DNA of 64,000 nt from Citricoccus sp. K5 (GCF_902506195.1 NZ_LR732817.1:3191407-3255406); one strand, 5' to 3'; positions 50,701 through 60,063 are shown, counted from the first letter of the stretch. The notes: generated by a model from the sequence alone, not told the origin. A program made the numbers and translations.

Positions 50701-51753
50701 ATGGACGTCTCCCCGGTCGAACGCGAGGCCGAGGTGCCCGTCACCGCGCCGTACGACGCCCCGGGCATCTTCCGCTTCCTGGCGGCCCGCGCCGTCGCGG
50801 GTGTCGAGGCCGCGGACCTGACGCGGCCCGAGGAGCTCCGGTACGCCCGCACCCTGACACTGCCAGGTGGTCCGGCCGCGGTCCTGGTCTCCGCCACCCG
50901 GAACCGGAGCTGGACCCTGCGGGCGAGGCTGCACCTGGCCGCAGCCGCTGACCAGGGCCCGGCGCTCGCCGCCCTCCGGACCTTGTTTGACGTGGACACC
51001 GACCCAGCCGCTGCAGATGGCAGGTTGGCCACCGATCCCGCCCTGGCTCCCCTCGTGCGGGCCACCCCGGGCATCAGGATCCCGGGCACCGTAGACCCTC
51101 ACGAACTCGTGGTCCGGGCGCTCGTGGGCCAGCAGATCTCGGTGGCCGCCGCCCGCACCCACCTCGGGCGATTGGCCGGGGCCCTGGGCACCCCTTACTC
51201 CCCTCCCGGCCCGCCGCAAGGGCATCCGCCACGGGATCGTCCGGATGAGGACTCGCTCTTGACTCAACTGCACCGGCACTTCCCGACGGCGGCCCAGATC
51301 GCCTCCGGCGTGCCCGAACCGGTCTCCGGTGAAAGGCCCGACCCCGAGCGCCCCCTGAGGCTGCCGGGCCAAGGCGTGCGGGCCGTCGTCGGGACGTGCC
51401 GTGCCCTGGCCGACGGTGAACTGACCGTGCACGCGGCTGCTGAACCGGATGCGCTGCGCCGGGAGCTGCTGGCCCGGCCGCGCATCGGACCCAGGACCGC
51501 GGCCTACGTGGCCATGCGTGTGTTGAGGGATCCCGATGCCTGGCTCGACGGGGATGTGGCGCTCGTGGCCGGAGCCAAGGCCGCGGGTCTGCTGGACCCG
51601 GATCTCGCCCCGGGAGCCGCCCACCGCGCCCTGGCCGTGCGGGCCGCCGACTGGTCACCCTGGCGGTCCTATGCCGCCATGCACCTCTGGCAGCTGGCGG
51701 GAGGACGCGCCACCATGGGACGGGACGCCCGACCACGAAGGAGTGCCCCATGA
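50701..51753 (+). CDS. DNA-3-methyladenine glycosylase II (AlkA-like)
   Basis: The 350-residue DNA repair enzyme removes alkylated bases. It has an AlkA N-terminal domain (about 20-120: ILRF-like GIFRFLAARAVAGVEA and ATRNRSWTLRARLHL), then an HhH-GPD domain (about 130-330) with LLARPRIGPRTAAYVAMRVL (the helix-hairpin-helix) and the catalytic Asp near residue 283-285 in PDAWLDGDVAL. It lacks the Ada domain to which many actinobacterial AlkA proteins are fused. A Pro-rich insertion lies at about 160-185. ATG 50701 follows TAGGGT at the leaderless distance. Its stop overlaps the next gene by four bases. Confidence 0.86.
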   Translation: MDVSPVEREAEVPVTAPYDAPGIFRFLAARAVAGVEAADLTRPEELRYARTLTLPGGPAAVLVSATRNRSWTLRARLHLAAAADQGPALAALRTLFDVDTDPAAADGRLATDPALAPLVRATPGIRIPGTVDPHELVVRALVGQQISVAAARTHLGRLAGALGTPYSPPGPPQGHPPRDRPDEDSLLTQLHRHFPTAAQIASGVPEPVSGERPDPERPLRLPGQGVRAVVGTCRALADGELTVHAAAEPDALRRELLARPRIGPRTAAYVAMRVLRDPDAWLDGDVALVAGAKAAGLLDPDLAPGAAHRALAVRAADWSPWRSYAAMHLWQLAGGRATMGRDARPRRSAP

Positions 51754-52655
51754 CGACGGAGCCCAACCCCGCCGCGATCGAGCATGCGGCCTGGGACGGT
51801 CTCGTCCTGTGCGCCACCTGCGGGGTCGAGCAGGACGACGCCCGGTCTGATCCCCTGACTGACGGCCTGCCGGCGGCCTGCGCCATCTGCGCGGACGATC
51901 GGCAGTGGGTTCCGGCTGACGGTCAGCGCTGGACCACGGTGGGCGGGCTCCGCGCCTCGGGCGCGAGCACCGAGGTGACCGAGCTGGAACCGAACCTGTG
52001 GGCCGTGCGGGTGAGCGGCGGCGTCGGGATCGGCCAGCACGCCAAGATCGTCGTCACCGAGGCCGGAAACCTCATGGTGGACGTGCCCGCGTACATCGAC
52101 CGCGCCGCCGTGGACGCCGTGATGGGGCTGGGTGGGCTTGCGGGGATCATCGCCTCCCATCCGCACATGTACGGCGCCCAATCCGCCTGGGCGGAGGCCT
52201 GTGGCGGGGCGAACGGCCCGGCGCCCGTCTACATCTCCGAGCCCGACGCCGGCTGGCTGGCCCGGCGCCCGGCGAACACCATCGTGTGGTCCGATTCCCT
52301 GACGCTGCTGCCCGGATTGCCCGCCGTGACCGCCTCCCAGCCCGGCGGCCATTTCCCCGGGAGTGTGGTGGTGCACTTCACCGGCCAGGACGGGGCGGGC
52401 GTGCTGCTGGCCGGGGACACCGTGGGCGTGTCCCGGGACCGGAAGTGGGCCACCTTCATGCGCTCGTTCCCGAACTACCTGCCGCTGTCCGGGGCCGTGG
52501 CCCGGCGGATCGCCGCGCACCTGGACCAATACGACTACGAGCGGCTCTATGACAACTTCTCCGGGATCCTCTCCTCTGATGCCTCCGCGGTGGTGCACCG
52601 GTCCGCACGGCGGCATGCGGACTGGGCCGAGGGCCGGATGGACCACCTGACTTGA
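51750..52655 (+). CDS. Metallo-beta-lactamase-fold protein with N-terminal zinc ribbon
   Basis: The 301-residue protein overlaps the AlkA stop by four bases. Its N-terminus has two CXXC pairs (C21/C24 and C44/C47), a likely structural zinc ribbon. The MBL core (about 70-290) keeps the fold and metal-type residues SHPHMYG (His137, His139), GGHFPG and AGDTVGV, but the usual HXHXDH lacks its Asp and third His, so the metal site is of the HPHY/F variant. Reaction unknown. Coupling to a DNA glycosylase suggests a repair-linked or detoxification role. Confidence 0.82.
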   Translation: MTTEPNPAAIEHAAWDGLVLCATCGVEQDDARSDPLTDGLPAACAICADDRQWVPADGQRWTTVGGLRASGASTEVTELEPNLWAVRVSGGVGIGQHAKIVVTEAGNLMVDVPAYIDRAAVDAVMGLGGLAGIIASHPHMYGAQSAWAEACGGANGPAPVYISEPDAGWLARRPANTIVWSDSLTLLPGLPAVTASQPGGHFPGSVVVHFTGQDGAGVLLAGDTVGVSRDRKWATFMRSFPNYLPLSGAVARRIAAHLDQYDYERLYDNFSGILSSDASAVVHRSARRHADWAEGRMDHLT

Positions 52656-52689
52656 CCCTGACGCCACGTGAGGCTGTTCAGTAGGAGCC

Positions 52690-53553
52690 ATGAAGAACGA
52701 GAAGCAGCGGACGCGGCCCGGAGCCCATCCGGAGGTCGCCCTGATGACGGTGGGGGAGACCGCCTCCGTCACCGGCGTCACCGTGCGCACTCTGCACCAC
52801 TATGACGAGATCGGGCTGGTCTCCCCGGCCGCCCGCTCCTCGGCGGGCTACCGGCTCTACACCCCCGCCGACCTCGAGCGCCTGCAGCAGGTGGTCGCCT
52901 ACCGGCGGCTGGGACTGGGGCTGGAGGACATCGCCGCCGCGATCGAGGAGGGGCCCGTGCGCGACGGCGGCGCGCACCCGGGTGCGCGGGGCGCCCGACC
53001 CGCCGGCCGGCGTCGTGTCCTGGAACGCCAGCGCGAGCTGGTGGAGGAGAAGATCACCGAACTCACGCGGCTGCTGGCCGCGTTGGACACTGCATTGGAG
53101 AAGGACATGAAGGACATCGACCTGAACGAGACCGAGATGCGCGAGCTCTTCGGGGACTCCTACACGGAGCATTTCGAGGAGTACCAGGCCGAGGCCGAGG
53201 ACCGCTGGGGCCAGACCGAGGCCTGGAAGGAGTCGCAACGCCGGACGGCGGCGTATTCGCAGGAGGACTGGGCCAGGATCAGCGCTGAGACGGAGGAGAA
53301 CAACCAGCTGATCCTGGACGCGATGGACGCTGGTCTGCCGTCCGACTCTGAGCGGGCCATGGCCGCGGCCGAGGCCATGCGCGTGCACATGGACCACTGG
53401 TTCTTCCCGATCGACGGGGAGTTCCATCGGAACCTCGGGGACATGTACGTTCAGGATCCTCGGTTCATGAAGACCTATGAGGACCTGCGGCCCGGACTCG
53501 CGCAGTATCTCCGGGACGCCATCCACGCCAATGCGGACCGGATGACGCGGTAG
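52690..53553 (+). CDS. MerR-family regulator, TipA-like with TipAS domain
   Basis: The 287-residue regulator has an N-terminal MerR winged HTH (about 20-85: VGETASVTGVTVRTLHHYDE, then AGYRLYTPADLERLQQVV) and a coiled-coil helix (about 120-140). A TipAS drug-binding domain follows (about 150-287; YTEHFEEYQAEAEDRWGQTE, WFFPIDGEFHRNLGDMYV). TipA proteins bind thiopeptide or other cationic drugs and then activate transcription. ATG 52690 has AGGAG four bases upstream; ATG 52744 is an alternative. It lies upstream of the ABC exporter operon, 250 bases away with a hairpin between, and could regulate it. Confidence 0.88.
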   Translation: MKNEKQRTRPGAHPEVALMTVGETASVTGVTVRTLHHYDEIGLVSPAARSSAGYRLYTPADLERLQQVVAYRRLGLGLEDIAAAIEEGPVRDGGAHPGARGARPAGRRRVLERQRELVEEKITELTRLLAALDTALEKDMKDIDLNETEMRELFGDSYTEHFEEYQAEAEDRWGQTEAWKESQRRTAAYSQEDWARISAETEENNQLILDAMDAGLPSDSERAMAAAEAMRVHMDHWFFPIDGEFHRNLGDMYVQDPRFMKTYEDLRPGLAQYLRDAIHANADRMTR

Positions 53554-53557
53554 TCTG

Positions 53558-53584
53558 CCGCCCGCCACCGGGATCTGCGGGCGG
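53558..53584 (+). terminator. Hairpin terminator after the merR-like gene
   Basis: Arms CCGCCCGC (53558-53565) and GCGGGCGG (53577-53584) are exact complements around an 11-base loop, five bases after the stop. A short GTTCTC run follows. Confidence 0.5.
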
Positions 53585-53802
53585 GTTCTCCGATCCTGCT
53601 CAGAAGGGTTCACTGTCAGCGGAGAAGCGCCCATTCCCCGCGGAAATCGGGCATGATAACGGTGGACCATTTTCGGCCCCCTGCTCCCGCAGCCCACACT
53701 CTCTCGGTCACAGCGGCATTCCTGCGCCCGGAAGTGGTCCCCATCATCAACATCCCTCCTGCCTGATCGGCAGGTGGGCGGAACGATCCGGAAGCGAACC
53801 CC

Positions 53803-55560
53803 ATGCTGTGGAAACTCGTCCGGCATTACGGCAAGCCCTACTGGGCCCTTGTCGTGGCCGTCCTGGTGCTCCAGTTGGCCGCCACCCTGGCCACGCTGTA
53901 CCTGCCCAGTCTCAACGCTGACATCATCGACAACGGCATTGCCACCGGTGACACCGAGTACATCTGGCGCGTGGGCGCCGTCATGCTGGCCGTCGCCCTG
54001 GTCCAGGTCATCACCGCCATCGCGGCGGTCTGGTTCGGCGCGCGCATGTCCATGTCGATCGGCCGGGACATCCGCCAGGCCATCTACACCCGGGTGGACC
54101 ACTTCTCCGCCGAGGAGATGGGCCGCTTCGGCGCGCCCACCCTGATCACCCGCGGCACCAATGACGTGCAACAGGTGCAGATGGTCGTGCTGATGGCCCT
54201 GAATTTCATGGTGATGGTCCCGATCATGTCCATCGGCGGCATCGTGATGGCCATCCAGGAGGACCCGGGCCTGTCCTGGCTCGTGTGGGTGTCCGTCCCC
54301 GTGCTGTTGCTGATCGTGGGCCTGCTGGTGCAGCGCCTGATGCCCCTGTTCGAGCGGATGCAGACCAACATCGACGACGTCAACGGCGTGATGCGTGAGC
54401 AGATCATGGGTATCCGCGTGGTGCGGGCCTTCGTGCGGGAGCGCCACGAGACCGGACGCTTCACGGACGCCAACGCGACGCTGACCAAGACCTCCGTGAA
54501 CATCGGCCGGCTGTTCATCCTGATGGGACCGCTCATCACCATGGTCCTGCACCTGGCCACCGCCGCCGTGTTGTGGTTCGGCGGACACCGCGTGGACGAC
54601 GGCCTCGTGGAGGTCGGCGCCCTGACCGCGTTCATGCAGTACCTGTTGCAGATCCTCATGGCCGTCATGATGGGCACGTTCATGTTCATGATGTTCCCGC
54701 GCGCCATCATCACCGCCCGGCGCATCGGCGAGGTGCTCACCACCACCGGTTCCGTCCAGGAGCCGGAGCACTCCATCGAGCCGCAGCGCAAGGACGGCAC
54801 GGTCGAGTTCCGCAACGTGACGTTCGCCTACCCGGGTGCCGAGGCGCCCATCGTGGACGGCGTCTCCTTCACCGCCGAGGCCGGACAGACCACCGCGATC
54901 ATCGGCTCCACCGGCTCCGGCAAGACCACCCTGATCAACCTCGTCCCCCGGCTCTACGACTCCACCGGGGGCACCGTACTGATCGACGGCGTGCCCGTGG
55001 CGGACATGACCCGGGCCTCCCTCACCGAAGCCGTGGGGTTCGTTCCCCAGAAGCCGTTCCTGTTCTCCGGTTCCGTGGCGGACAACCTCCGCTTCGGCAA
55101 GCCGGATGCCTCCGAGTCCGATCTCTGGGCGGCCCTGGACACCGCCCAGGCCACCGAGTTCGTCCGGGACCGGACCACCGGCGAGGGTGAGAGCGCCGCG
55201 ACCGGATTGGACTCGTCCATCTCGCAGGGCGGAACCAACGTCTCCGGCGGCCAGCGCCAGCGCCTGTGCATCGCCCGGGCCCTGGTGGCCAAGCCCCGCG
55301 TCTATTTGTTCGACGACTCGTTCTCCGCCCTGGACGTCACCACCGACGCCCGGCTGCGCTCGGCCCTGACCGGCTACACCGAGGGCGCCACCACGATCAT
55401 GGTGGCCCAGCGCGTCTCCAGCATCACGGAGGCTGACCAGATCATCGTGCTCGAGGAAGGCCGGGTCGTCGGCCGCGGCACCCATCAGGAACTCCTCGAC
55501 ACCTCGGATACCTACCGGGAGATCGTGGATTCCCAGATCAGCGCGGAGGAAGTGGCATGA
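53803..55560 (+). CDS. Heterodimeric ABC exporter, subunit with degenerate ATPase site
   Basis: The 585-residue exporter half has six TMs (about 15-300) and an ATPase domain with Walker A GSTGSGKTT (about 368-376), signature VSGGQ (480-484) and Walker B FDDS (Asp504, Asp505). The catalytic Glu is replaced by Asp505. This is typical of the subunit that carries the degenerate site in TM287/288-type heterodimers, while its canonical signature serves the other subunit's active site. ATG 53803 follows GGAAG. It overlaps the second subunit by four bases. The substrate is unknown; multidrug or peptide export is typical. A TipA-like regulator lies upstream. Confidence 0.9.
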   Translation: MLWKLVRHYGKPYWALVVAVLVLQLAATLATLYLPSLNADIIDNGIATGDTEYIWRVGAVMLAVALVQVITAIAAVWFGARMSMSIGRDIRQAIYTRVDHFSAEEMGRFGAPTLITRGTNDVQQVQMVVLMALNFMVMVPIMSIGGIVMAIQEDPGLSWLVWVSVPVLLLIVGLLVQRLMPLFERMQTNIDDVNGVMREQIMGIRVVRAFVRERHETGRFTDANATLTKTSVNIGRLFILMGPLITMVLHLATAAVLWFGGHRVDDGLVEVGALTAFMQYLLQILMAVMMGTFMFMMFPRAIITARRIGEVLTTTGSVQEPEHSIEPQRKDGTVEFRNVTFAYPGAEAPIVDGVSFTAEAGQTTAIIGSTGSGKTTLINLVPRLYDSTGGTVLIDGVPVADMTRASLTEAVGFVPQKPFLFSGSVADNLRFGKPDASESDLWAALDTAQATEFVRDRTTGEGESAATGLDSSISQGGTNVSGGQRQRLCIARALVAKPRVYLFDDSFSALDVTTDARLRSALTGYTEGATTIMVAQRVSSITEADQIIVLEEGRVVGRGTHQELLDTSDTYREIVDSQISAEEVA

Positions 55561-57773
55561 GCACGGGCAAGAGCAACCACAGCACCCAGTCCAGCCAGTC
55601 AGCCGGCCGTCCGGAGGATCTCTTCCCGAAGGTCCAGCGTCCCGCGTACCGGTCCACCGCCTTCCGGTCCACCGCTTCAGGTGCCGCGAAGGACGGCGGT
55701 GCCGCGGCCGGCGTCGTGTCCGAGCAGGAGATCGCCGAGTTGCAGGACAGTGTGGGCACCGGCGAGTGGGGCGAAGGCTCCGCGCCGCGCAAGGCCAAGA
55801 CCTTCTGGCCGTCCCTCGGGCGGCTCTTCAGCACCCTGAAGGACCACAAGTTCGGGGTGGTGATGGTGTTCGTCTTCGGCGCCATCTCGACCATCCTGAC
55901 GGTCTGGGCCCCGGCCATCCTCGGCCAGGCCATGGACGTGATCTTCGACGGCTGGTTGGGCGACGGCATCGACTTCACCACGCTCTCGCGGATGCTGGCG
56001 ATCGTGCTGGGCATGTACGTGGTGGCGTCCCTGTTCGACTGGCTCCAGGGCTTCGTGCTCAACGAGATCGTGATGCGCGTGGTCTACCGGATCCGCCAGC
56101 AGATCGAGGCCAAGGTCAACCGCCTGCCCCTGAGCTACTTCGACACGCGCCAACGCGGGGACCTGCTGTCCCGGACCACCAATGACGTGGACAACGTGCA
56201 GACCGCCATGCAGCAGGCGTTCGCATCCCTGTTCTACGCGGTCATGACCATCATCGGCATCACCATCATGATGTTCGTGCTCTCCTGGCAGCTCGCGCTG
56301 ATCGCGCTGATCGCCCTGCCGATCGCCGGGATCGTGGTGGGCCTCATCGGTTCGAAGTCGCAGAAGCTGTTCACCGCCCAGTGGAAGAACACCGGGCGGC
56401 TCAACGGGCACATCGAGGAGTCCTTCACCGGGCACGAGCTGGTGACCGTGTTCGGCCGCCAGGAGTCCATGCGCGAGCGCTTCGACGAGCGGAACGAGGA
56501 CCTCTACGAGGCCTCCTTCCGGGCCCAGTTCTACTCCGGCATGATCATGCCGATCATGCAGTGGGTGACGTACCTGGGCTATGTGGGCATCGCCGTGGTC
56601 GGCGGCCTGCGGGTGGCCACCGGGCAGATGTCCCTGGGCCAGGTCACCGCGTTCATCCAGTACTCCCGCGAGTTCAACGCCCCGCTGGGTGAGATGGCCG
56701 GTATGGCGAACATGCTCATCTCCGGCGTGGCCTCGGCCGAGCGGATCTTCGAGCTGCTGGACGCCGATGAGCAGGAGGAGGACCTCTCCGTCCAGCGCCA
56801 GCGGACAGACGGCGGCACCCTGGATCCGGACGGCAAGCAGCCCGGCCAGCTGGCCCAGCCGGTGCACGGCCGGGTGGAGTTCGACCACGTGCAGTTCTCC
56901 TACACGCCGGAGAAACCGCTCATCACGGACCTGTCCCTGGACGCGCATCCCGGGGAGACCGTCGCCATCGTCGGCCCCACCGGGGCGGGCAAGACCACCC
57001 TGGTCAACCTCATCATGCGGTTCTACGAGATCGACGGCGGCCAGATCCGGCTCGACGGCGTGGACATCGCCACCCTGGACCGCGGGGTGCTGCGCGGCCA
57101 GATCGGCATGGTGCTGCAGGACGCCGTGCTCTTCGGCGGAACCATCCGGGAGAACATCCGCTATGGCCGGCTCGACGCCACGGACGAGGAGGTGGTGGCG
57201 GCGGCGAAGGCGACCTTCGTGGACCGCTTCGTCCACACCCTGCCGGACGGCTATGACACCGTGATCGAGGCGGAGGGAGCCAACATCTCCGCCGGTGAGC
57301 GCCAGCTCATCACGATCGCCCGCGCCTTCCTCGCCGATCCCGCGCTGCTGATCCTGGACGAGGCCACCTCCTCCGTGGACACCCGCACCGAGGTGCTCGT
57401 CCAGGAGGCCATGGCGGCCCTGCGCTCGGACCGGACGTCCTTCGTGATCGCGCACCGGCTCTCCACCATCCGCGATGCGGACGTGATCCTGGTGATGGAG
57501 CACGGGGACATCGTGGAACAGGGCTCGCACGAGCAGCTGCTCGACGCCGAGGGTGCCTACTACCGGCTGTACATGTCCCAGTTCACCCAGGGCGTGGACC
57601 TGGACGCGGAGGAGGCGGCAGTGTCCGTGGGCACCGGCGCCATTCCGGTGGTGGGGGAGGACCCCGCGACCGGTGGCGTGCCCGCGGTGAGTGGGACCGT
57701 CCCCGTGGTGGAACCGGGGCAGCACCGTCCCGAGTCCTCCGGGGGCGTGACAGGTCCCCACGCCGGCCGGTAG
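55557..57773 (+). CDS. Heterodimeric ABC exporter, subunit with catalytic ATPase site
   Basis: The 738-residue exporter half has an extra N-terminal cytoplasmic stretch (about 1-80, Ser/Ala/Lys-rich), six TMs (about 90-400), an ATPase domain (Walker A GPTGAGKTT), and a Gly/Val-rich tail (about 690-738). Walker B is canonical LILDEATSSVD (Asp601, Glu602), but its signature reads ISAGERQ instead of LSGGQ. Together with the FDDS partner this gives one good and one weak ATP site, as in TM287/288 or LmrCD. ATG 55557 overlaps the preceding stop. The acidic N- and C-terminal tails are longer than usual. Confidence 0.9.
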   Translation: MSTGKSNHSTQSSQSAGRPEDLFPKVQRPAYRSTAFRSTASGAAKDGGAAAGVVSEQEIAELQDSVGTGEWGEGSAPRKAKTFWPSLGRLFSTLKDHKFGVVMVFVFGAISTILTVWAPAILGQAMDVIFDGWLGDGIDFTTLSRMLAIVLGMYVVASLFDWLQGFVLNEIVMRVVYRIRQQIEAKVNRLPLSYFDTRQRGDLLSRTTNDVDNVQTAMQQAFASLFYAVMTIIGITIMMFVLSWQLALIALIALPIAGIVVGLIGSKSQKLFTAQWKNTGRLNGHIEESFTGHELVTVFGRQESMRERFDERNEDLYEASFRAQFYSGMIMPIMQWVTYLGYVGIAVVGGLRVATGQMSLGQVTAFIQYSREFNAPLGEMAGMANMLISGVASAERIFELLDADEQEEDLSVQRQRTDGGTLDPDGKQPGQLAQPVHGRVEFDHVQFSYTPEKPLITDLSLDAHPGETVAIVGPTGAGKTTLVNLIMRFYEIDGGQIRLDGVDIATLDRGVLRGQIGMVLQDAVLFGGTIRENIRYGRLDATDEEVVAAAKATFVDRFVHTLPDGYDTVIEAEGANISAGERQLITIARAFLADPALLILDEATSSVDTRTEVLVQEAMAALRSDRTSFVIAHRLSTIRDADVILVMEHGDIVEQGSHEQLLDAEGAYYRLYMSQFTQGVDLDAEEAAVSVGTGAIPVVGEDPATGGVPAVSGTVPVVEPGQHRPESSGGVTGPHAGR

Positions 57774-57798
57774 CCGGCTGCGCCAGCAGAAGGCCATG

Positions 57799-57827
57799 TT
57801 GGGGGCACCGGTCCGCGTCGATAACAT
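57799..57827 (+). promoter_or_regulatory. Promoter of the CPBP protease gene (leaderless)
   Basis: -35 TTGGGG (57799-57804), 17-base spacer, -10 TAACAT (57822-57827), then six bases and ATG 57834. This is the clearest complete leaderless promoter in the window. Confidence 0.6.
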
Positions 57828-57833
57828 GGGCGC

Positions 57834-58697
57834 ATGACCGATGAGCCGCGGCAGGCACCGCAACACGAGCCACACCGCCCCGCCGACGGTCACGGGTCCT
57901 CACCGCAGGGCCAGCTGATCATCCCGCCGGGGTGGCCGGGCCGCCGCCCGCAGGACCGGATCGTCCTCGACCCGGGCAAGCCCACGTGGATGGATCTGGT
58001 CACGGTGCTGGCCTACCTGCTCATCTTCATCCTGGGCGCGGCCGTCCTGGTGACGCTCATCCCGGGCTTCCAGGAGCAGTTCACGGAGACGGACGGCACG
58101 CTCAACGAGGGCTCGTTCACCTTCAGCATCAATCTGATCTCGTACTCGGTCCTCACCGTCCTGGCATTGATCGCGTGCTGGAAGCCGTTCATCGCCTCGT
58201 TCCGCACCTTCAAGCAGTACGGGTGGCTCAAGATCGGGCTCATCCCGGTGATCTGGTTCGTGTGCATCATGGTCAACGCCCTCGTGGTGATGGCTGCGGG
58301 CCAGCCCATCAAGAGTGCCAACCAGCTGGCCATCGAGGAGATGACCACCCAGGTCGCGTTCCTGCCCATGCTGCTGGTGACCGTGTTCATGGCGCCGTTC
58401 GTGGAGGAGTACATCTTCCGGCACCTGATGATCGGCAAGCTCTCCCGGTGGATCAACGTGTGGGTCTGCGTGGTGATCTCGATGGTGCTGTTCGCCCTGA
58501 TCCACTTCCTCAGCACCGGCTTCAACTTCGACCCCGTCCAGGTCATCCCGTACCTGACGCTCGCCGCCGCCATCACGGTGGCCTACGTCCTGACCGGCAA
58601 GTCACTGGCCTACGCCACGATCCTGCACGTGTTCAACAACCTGGTCTCCATCGTCGTGGCCTACACGCTCCTGCCCCTGCTGCCCGAGGGCATGTGA
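57834..58697 (+). CDS. CPBP intramembrane metalloprotease
   Basis: The 287-residue membrane protein has a hydrophilic 45-residue leader and about seven TMs. The CPBP (CaaX-like) motifs are complete: EEYIFRH with Glu191, Glu192 and Arg196; ALIHF with His224; and HVFNN with His265 and Asn269. The family cleaves proteins or peptides within the membrane, often in bacteriocin immunity. Target unknown. The stop overlaps the MATE start by four bases (GTGA), so the two are co-translated. The mRNA is leaderless. Confidence 0.88.
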   Translation: MTDEPRQAPQHEPHRPADGHGSSPQGQLIIPPGWPGRRPQDRIVLDPGKPTWMDLVTVLAYLLIFILGAAVLVTLIPGFQEQFTETDGTLNEGSFTFSINLISYSVLTVLALIACWKPFIASFRTFKQYGWLKIGLIPVIWFVCIMVNALVVMAAGQPIKSANQLAIEEMTTQVAFLPMLLVTVFMAPFVEEYIFRHLMIGKLSRWINVWVCVVISMVLFALIHFLSTGFNFDPVQVIPYLTLAAAITVAYVLTGKSLAYATILHVFNNLVSIVVAYTLLPLLPEGM

Positions 58698-60052
58698 CTG
58701 CAGCACCCCGGGATGCTCGCCCGATCTCCCGGCAGATCCTGACCCTCGCCGTCCCCGCGTTCGGGGCCCTGCTGGCCGAGCCGATGTTCCTGCTCGCGGA
58801 CACCGCGATCATCGGCCACCTGGGCGTCGCGGAGCTGGCCGGCGTCGGGGTCGGCACCACGGTGCTGCACACCGTCACCGGGCTGATGGTCTTCCTGGCC
58901 TACTCCACGACGCCGGCCGTGTCCCGGTTCCTGGGCGCCGGCAACCTGGGGGCGGCGATGGACCGCGGACGGGACGGCGTGTGGCTGGCCCTGCTGCTCG
59001 GCGGCGTCCTGGCCGTGGCGGGCTGGCTCGCCGCCCCGGCGCTGGCCGGGCTGATCGGTGCCGACGGTGCGGTGCAGGACCATGCGGTGGCCTACCTGCA
59101 GTGGTCCATGCCGGGGATCCCCGCGATGCTCGGCGTGCTGGCCGCCACCGGCATCCTGCGGGGGCTGCTGGACACCAAGACCCCGCTGATCGTGGCCGGG
59201 GTGGGCTTCGCCGCGAACATCGGGCTGAACTTCGTGCTCGTCTACGGCGCGGGCCTCGGCGTGGCCGGCTCGGCCATGGGCACCTCATTGGTGCAGTGGG
59301 CCATGTTCGTGGTCTACCTCGCCGTGCTGTACCCGCGGTTCCGCACCGCCGGCACCCATCTGGCCCCGTCCGGTCCCGGCATGCTCGCCACCGCCCAGGT
59401 GGGCTCCTGGCTGCTGTTGCGCACCGCCACCCTCCGCGCCGCCATCCTCTTCACGGTGGTGGCGGCCACCGGCCTCGGCACGGCCACGCTTGCCGCACAC
59501 CAGCTCGTCTTCACGGTCTACTCGACCATGGCCTTCGCCCTGGACGCCCTCGCCATCGCGGCTCAGGCCCTGATCGGCCGGGAGCTCGGCGCCGGCCGGA
59601 AAGAGGAGGCGCGTGCCCTGACCAGCACCATGATCAGGTGGTCGCTGTGGTTCGGGGTCATCACCGGTGCGGTCCTCGCGGTCCTCGCCTGGGTGCTCCC
59701 GCCGTTGTTCACCCCGGAGCCCGCCGTCCAGGCCGCCGCGACCGCCGGGCTCCTCGTCCTGGCCGCCTCCCAGCCGTTGAGCGGCTACGTCTTCGTCCTG
59801 GACGGCGTGCTCATCGGAGCCGGCGATGCCCGCTATCTGGCGCTGGCCGGCGTCGTGAACCTGGCGGTGTACCTGCCGGCACTCGCGGGGCTCGGGTGGC
59901 TCGCCACCGGCGCCGGAACCGGTCAGGCGCCCGATGCCGGCACCCAGCTGGCGCTGTTGTGGGCCGGTTTCGCGGGGGTCTTCATGGGGGCCCGCGCGCT
60001 CACCCTCGGGCTGCGGACCCGCTCGGATGCGTGGATGCGGACGGGCGGTTGA
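58694..60052 (+). CDS. MATE-family efflux transporter (DinF-like)
   Basis: The 452-residue protein has 12 TMs arranged in two bundles (opening ILTLAVPAFGALLAEPMFLLADTAIIGHLG, second half AAILFTVVAATGLGTATLAAHQ). ILRGLLDTKTPLIVAG and TAIIGHLG are MATE/DinF-like, and the family exports cationic drugs or oxidised products with Na+ or H+. GTG 58694 overlaps the CPBP stop by four bases; longer upstream reading is a shadow of the CPBP gene. It is coupled to the CPBP protease, which is an unusual pairing. Confidence 0.88.
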   Translation: MTAAPRDARPISRQILTLAVPAFGALLAEPMFLLADTAIIGHLGVAELAGVGVGTTVLHTVTGLMVFLAYSTTPAVSRFLGAGNLGAAMDRGRDGVWLALLLGGVLAVAGWLAAPALAGLIGADGAVQDHAVAYLQWSMPGIPAMLGVLAATGILRGLLDTKTPLIVAGVGFAANIGLNFVLVYGAGLGVAGSAMGTSLVQWAMFVVYLAVLYPRFRTAGTHLAPSGPGMLATAQVGSWLLLRTATLRAAILFTVVAATGLGTATLAAHQLVFTVYSTMAFALDALAIAAQALIGRELGAGRKEEARALTSTMIRWSLWFGVITGAVLAVLAWVLPPLFTPEPAVQAAATAGLLVLAASQPLSGYVFVLDGVLIGAGDARYLALAGVVNLAVYLPALAGLGWLATGAGTGQAPDAGTQLALLWAGFAGVFMGARALTLGLRTRSDAWMRTGG

Positions 60053-60063
60053 CGGCATCCACC

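Noticed and set aside
52678-57893. Long minus-strand frames under the ABC exporter genes
   Set aside because: They mirror the exporter codons and contain no recognisable domain.
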